Shown one piece after another: positions 62,002 through 64,000 of a stretch of DNA of 64,000 bases. The notes under the pieces are model-generated. The model saw only the letters and a list, made by a program, of their open reading frames with translations. It ran no database searches and had not been told where the DNA came from. How positions within the stretch are numbered: position 1 is the stretch's first letter; every line of letters begins with the position of its first letter. The position numbers and the translations under genes were made by a program. Origin of the DNA: Bartonella senegalensis OS02 (lineage in GTDB: Bacteria; Pseudomonadota; Alphaproteobacteria; Rhizobiales; Rhizobiaceae); assembly GCF_000312545.1 (NCBI RefSeq), contig NZ_HE997540.1, positions 270,514 through 334,513 of the forward strand, in the 5' to 3' direction.

Positions 62002-63429
62002 TTAAACATTCAGCAAAAGATATTCCCGTTCCCACGGGCTAATTACTTCCATAAAGGTTTCAAATTCTTGTCGTTTTATGGCAGCATAAGTACTTACAAA
62101 TACATCGCCTAGAATAGCACGGACTGCTGTATCTCGTTCAAATAAGTTGACAGCTTCAATCAGTCCACGTGGTAATTCAATATTATCAGCATTCACATTG
62201 TTTGTTGTCGGCTCATCAGGTTCAAGCTTTTGCTGCAATCCGATAAGACCACAAACTAAAGAAGCCGCAAGCGCTAAATAAGGATTAGCATCTGACGAAG
62301 GAAGTCTATTCTCAACACGCCGTGCTTGAGGAGCAGAACGAGGTACACGAAAAGCTGTCGTACGATTATCATATCCCCACCGCAAATTAACAGGTGCTGA
62401 AAGATCAGGAACAAGACGTCGATAAGAATTCACATAAGGAGCAAGCATCACCAAAACACCAGCCATATGTTTTTGTAATCCACCAATAAAATGGCGAAAA
62501 CAAACACTTTCCTCACCATTTTTCTGTGTAAAAATGTTCATACCCGTTTTTTTATCAACAACCGATTGGTGAATATGCATAGCAGAACCCGGTTGCCCTT
62601 GAATAGGCTTGGCCATAAAAGTTGCATACATGTCATGCTTCAATGCCGCTTCACGAATCGTTCGTTTAAACATGAAAACTTGATCAGCTAACTCAATCGG
62701 ATCACCATGGCGTAAATTGATTTCAAACTGACCAGCCCCTTCCTCATGAATAAGCGTATCAATTTCTAATCCTTGCGCTTCCGAAAAATGATAAATATCA
62801 TCAATCAGATCATCAAATTCATTCACACCAGCAATCGAATAACCTTGTCCTCCACCAATTGAACGGCCAGAACGGCCAACAGGAGGAACCAAAGGATAAT
62901 CAGGATCTGGATTTTTCTGCACCAAATAAAATTCAATTTCTGGTGATACAACTGGTTTCAAACCCATTTGTATGTAAAAATTAATGACTTTCCGCAAAAC
63001 ATTGCGTGGCGTATAATCAACAACTTCGCCATTTTGATACACAAGATCACAAATCACTTGTGCTGTAGGTGCTTCTTCCCACGGCACAATGCTTAATGTA
63101 GAAAGGTCAGGTTCAAGGCGTAAATCACCATCTGTTTTAGGATATTCAAAACCATGACCATCTTCAGGATAATCTCCTGAAATTGTTGCCATAAAAACGG
63201 CTGAAGGCAATGCCAACGATGTTTCCGATATAAATTTTTTAGAAAGCATCATCTTGCCACGGGGAACCCCCGCCTGATCAGGCGTAATACATTCAATATC
63301 TTCTACATTACGAAACGCAAGCCACTGCGAAACTTGCTCCCAATTCTCTACACCCCGTAAATTTTTGAGAAAATGAGAAACAAGCTTAGAATTTTTGCTT
63401 TTCATTTGTTTACCATTTTTCACCGCCAT
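62002..63429 (-). CDS. puuA: glutamine synthetase-like gamma-glutamylpolyamine synthetase (PuuA-like)
   Basis: A 475-residue member of the glutamine synthetase superfamily. The N-terminal VEDIECITPDQAGVPRGKMM, HEEGAGQFEINLRHGDPIELADQVFMFKR, and ATFMAKPIQGQPGSAMHIHQS hold metal- and ATP-binding residues. The C-terminal NRLPSSDANPYLALAASLVCGL is typical. These features match PuuA-type enzymes, which glutamylate putrescine, more than GlnA. It is paired with a PuuB-like oxidase. The other putrescine-utilisation genes are not in the window, so the true substrate is open. Confidence 0.85.
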   Translation of the reverse strand: MAVKNGKQMKSKNSKLVSHFLKNLRGVENWEQVSQWLAFRNVEDIECITPDQAGVPRGKMMLSKKFISETSLALPSAVFMATISGDYPEDGHGFEYPKTDGDLRLEPDLSTLSIVPWEEAPTAQVICDLVYQNGEVVDYTPRNVLRKVINFYIQMGLKPVVSPEIEFYLVQKNPDPDYPLVPPVGRSGRSIGGGQGYSIAGVNEFDDLIDDIYHFSEAQGLEIDTLIHEEGAGQFEINLRHGDPIELADQVFMFKRTIREAALKHDMYATFMAKPIQGQPGSAMHIHQSVVDKKTGMNIFTQKNGEESVCFRHFIGGLQKHMAGVLVMLAPYVNSYRRLVPDLSAPVNLRWGYDNRTTAFRVPRSAPQARRVENRLPSSDANPYLALAASLVCGLIGLQQKLEPDEPTTNNVNADNIELPRGLIEAVNLFERDTAVRAILGDVFVSTYAAIKRQEFETFMEVISPWEREYLLLNV

Positions 63430-63773
63430 AACATATCAACTTTAAAAATAATCAAGTCCTGTTCTTATTATATCAGCCATGTATGAATGACACGAAAAAA
63501 CTTATCAACGAATATTTTTAAAGAATGCTATAATATTCATTAAGGTAAGAGAACCTTACACTCAATAAGCTATCCTATCAACTATAGTAAAAATTGGTAC
63601 TGCACACGATAGGTGCTAACGTCCTGTTTGTAAAATAATAAAAGGCCTAAAGCCATTCTGGCAAGCAATAATCGTATAAAATCTCATAGTGGATGCTCAA
63701 CGTAATTATTATATCTCTACTCTTAATGGCCACAAAAACGCGATATGCATCGCCACTTCTGCTTCTCCTAAAT
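63430..63773. other. spacer upstream of the puuA-like gene
   Basis: AT-rich. It should contain the promoter of the ligase gene. A small inverted repeat TAAGGT-AAGAGA-ACCTTA lies at 63541-63558. A 63-codon plus-strand frame from 63693 overlaps the small minus-strand gene and looks like a shadow. Confidence 0.4.
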
Positions 63774-63989
63774 CTATACAGCGAAATAATTAACAAACAG
63801 GATAATAACTGTCAGAATGTTAGTAATCATCACGGGTTCTCCCTGTCGGACAATTTTAATATTCACAGCAATAATGGACAATAAGATCACAGTTAAGATG
63901 AGAGAGCGTTCGACCTGAGTTAAAACGTTTTCATTGATAACCCAGGAGTAAATACTCCACGGAATAAAAGAGATTATTACGTTAAACAT
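63774..63989 (-). CDS. 71-residue hydrophobic protein with about three membrane helices
   Basis: The frame starts with ATG, with GAGG seven bases upstream. Hydrophobic segments lie near residues 2-17 (FNVIISFIPWSIYSWV), 29-45 (RSLILTVILLSIIAVNI) and 53-71 (VMITNILTVIILFVNYFAV), with ERS and RQGEP loops between. The even spacing of helices and the good ribosome-binding site argue for a real gene. I recognise no family and no catalytic motif. It is transcribed in the same direction as the puuA-like gene but 340 bases away from it. Confidence 0.5.
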   Translation of the reverse strand: MFNVIISFIPWSIYSWVINENVLTQVERSLILTVILLSIIAVNIKIVRQGEPVMITNILTVIILFVNYFAV

Positions 63990-64000
63990 GGTGCATCCTC

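Overview
The window looks like chromosomal backbone of an AT-rich alphaproteobacterium of the order Hyphomicrobiales (Rhizobiales). The best match I can infer is a Bartonella species. The grounds are a split F0 operon with two b-type subunits, a RibBA whose second domain has lost its zinc cysteines, a DUF6101-type protein, a low-GC genome with long decayed intergenic gaps, and remnants of prophage integrases. The genus is an inference; no search was run.

Layout. 1-5.4 kb (minus): an rRNA methyltransferase cut by the window edge, tlyA, dxs, xseB and ribBA, followed by aroC, fabI and a CbpA-type J-domain gene up to 8.4 kb. 8.7-12.4 kb: pdxH (+), ubiA (-) and purD (+). A decayed partial copy of purD lies at 12.8 kb. 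13.0-16.8 kb (minus): a DUF6101-type gene, an FAD-linked dehydrogenase, a Sua5/TsaC gene and rnhB. A heavily decayed tyrosine integrase fills 17.3-18.1 kb. 18.3-21.3 kb (minus): ispE, a small membrane protein, an S49 peptidase and a TrmN6-type methyltransferase. 21.6-27.7 kb (plus): a polyprenyl diphosphate synthase, a TPR protein, glyQ and glyS. 28.4-31.0 kb (minus): the F0 operon atpI-B-E-F'-F. 31.2-32.5 kb holds integrase debris. 32.6-37.2 kb (minus): der, a YfgM-like protein and an SLC13 permease. 37.5-40.7 kb (plus): an unknown membrane-anchored protein and nhaA. 41.7-49.5 kb: lysC, ubiG, grxC, comF, a NDUFAF5-like methyltransferase and a TcyP-like transporter, then a 2-kb gap. 49.5-55.2 kb: gshA, rsmE, an unlisted 47-residue membrane protein, an AsmA-like gene and folD. 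A full-length decayed P4-type integrase lies at 55.2-56.2 kb. 56.5-63.4 kb (minus): edd, pgl, zwf (the upper Entner-Doudoroff and oxidative pentose route), then a puuB-like oxidase and a puuA-like ligase. A small three-helix membrane protein ends the window.

How it fits together. Most genes are housekeeping: isoprenoid and quinone synthesis (dxs, ispE, polyprenyl synthase, ubiA, ubiG), cofactors (ribBA, pdxH, folD), translation and RNA modification (glyQS, der, tlyA, rsmE, Sua5, TrmN6), redox and sulfur (gshA, grxC, cystine uptake), and energy (F0, zwf-pgl-edd). I see no tRNA, rRNA, CRISPR array, intact insertion sequence or riboswitch.

The unusual signal is in the gaps. There are three integrase pseudogenes. 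Two of them are paralogues that share an upstream leader, and this leader also occurs alone at two more places. I found no convincing new multi-gene system; the integrase graveyard with its repeated leader, the purD relic and a few small proteins are the items most worth a second look.
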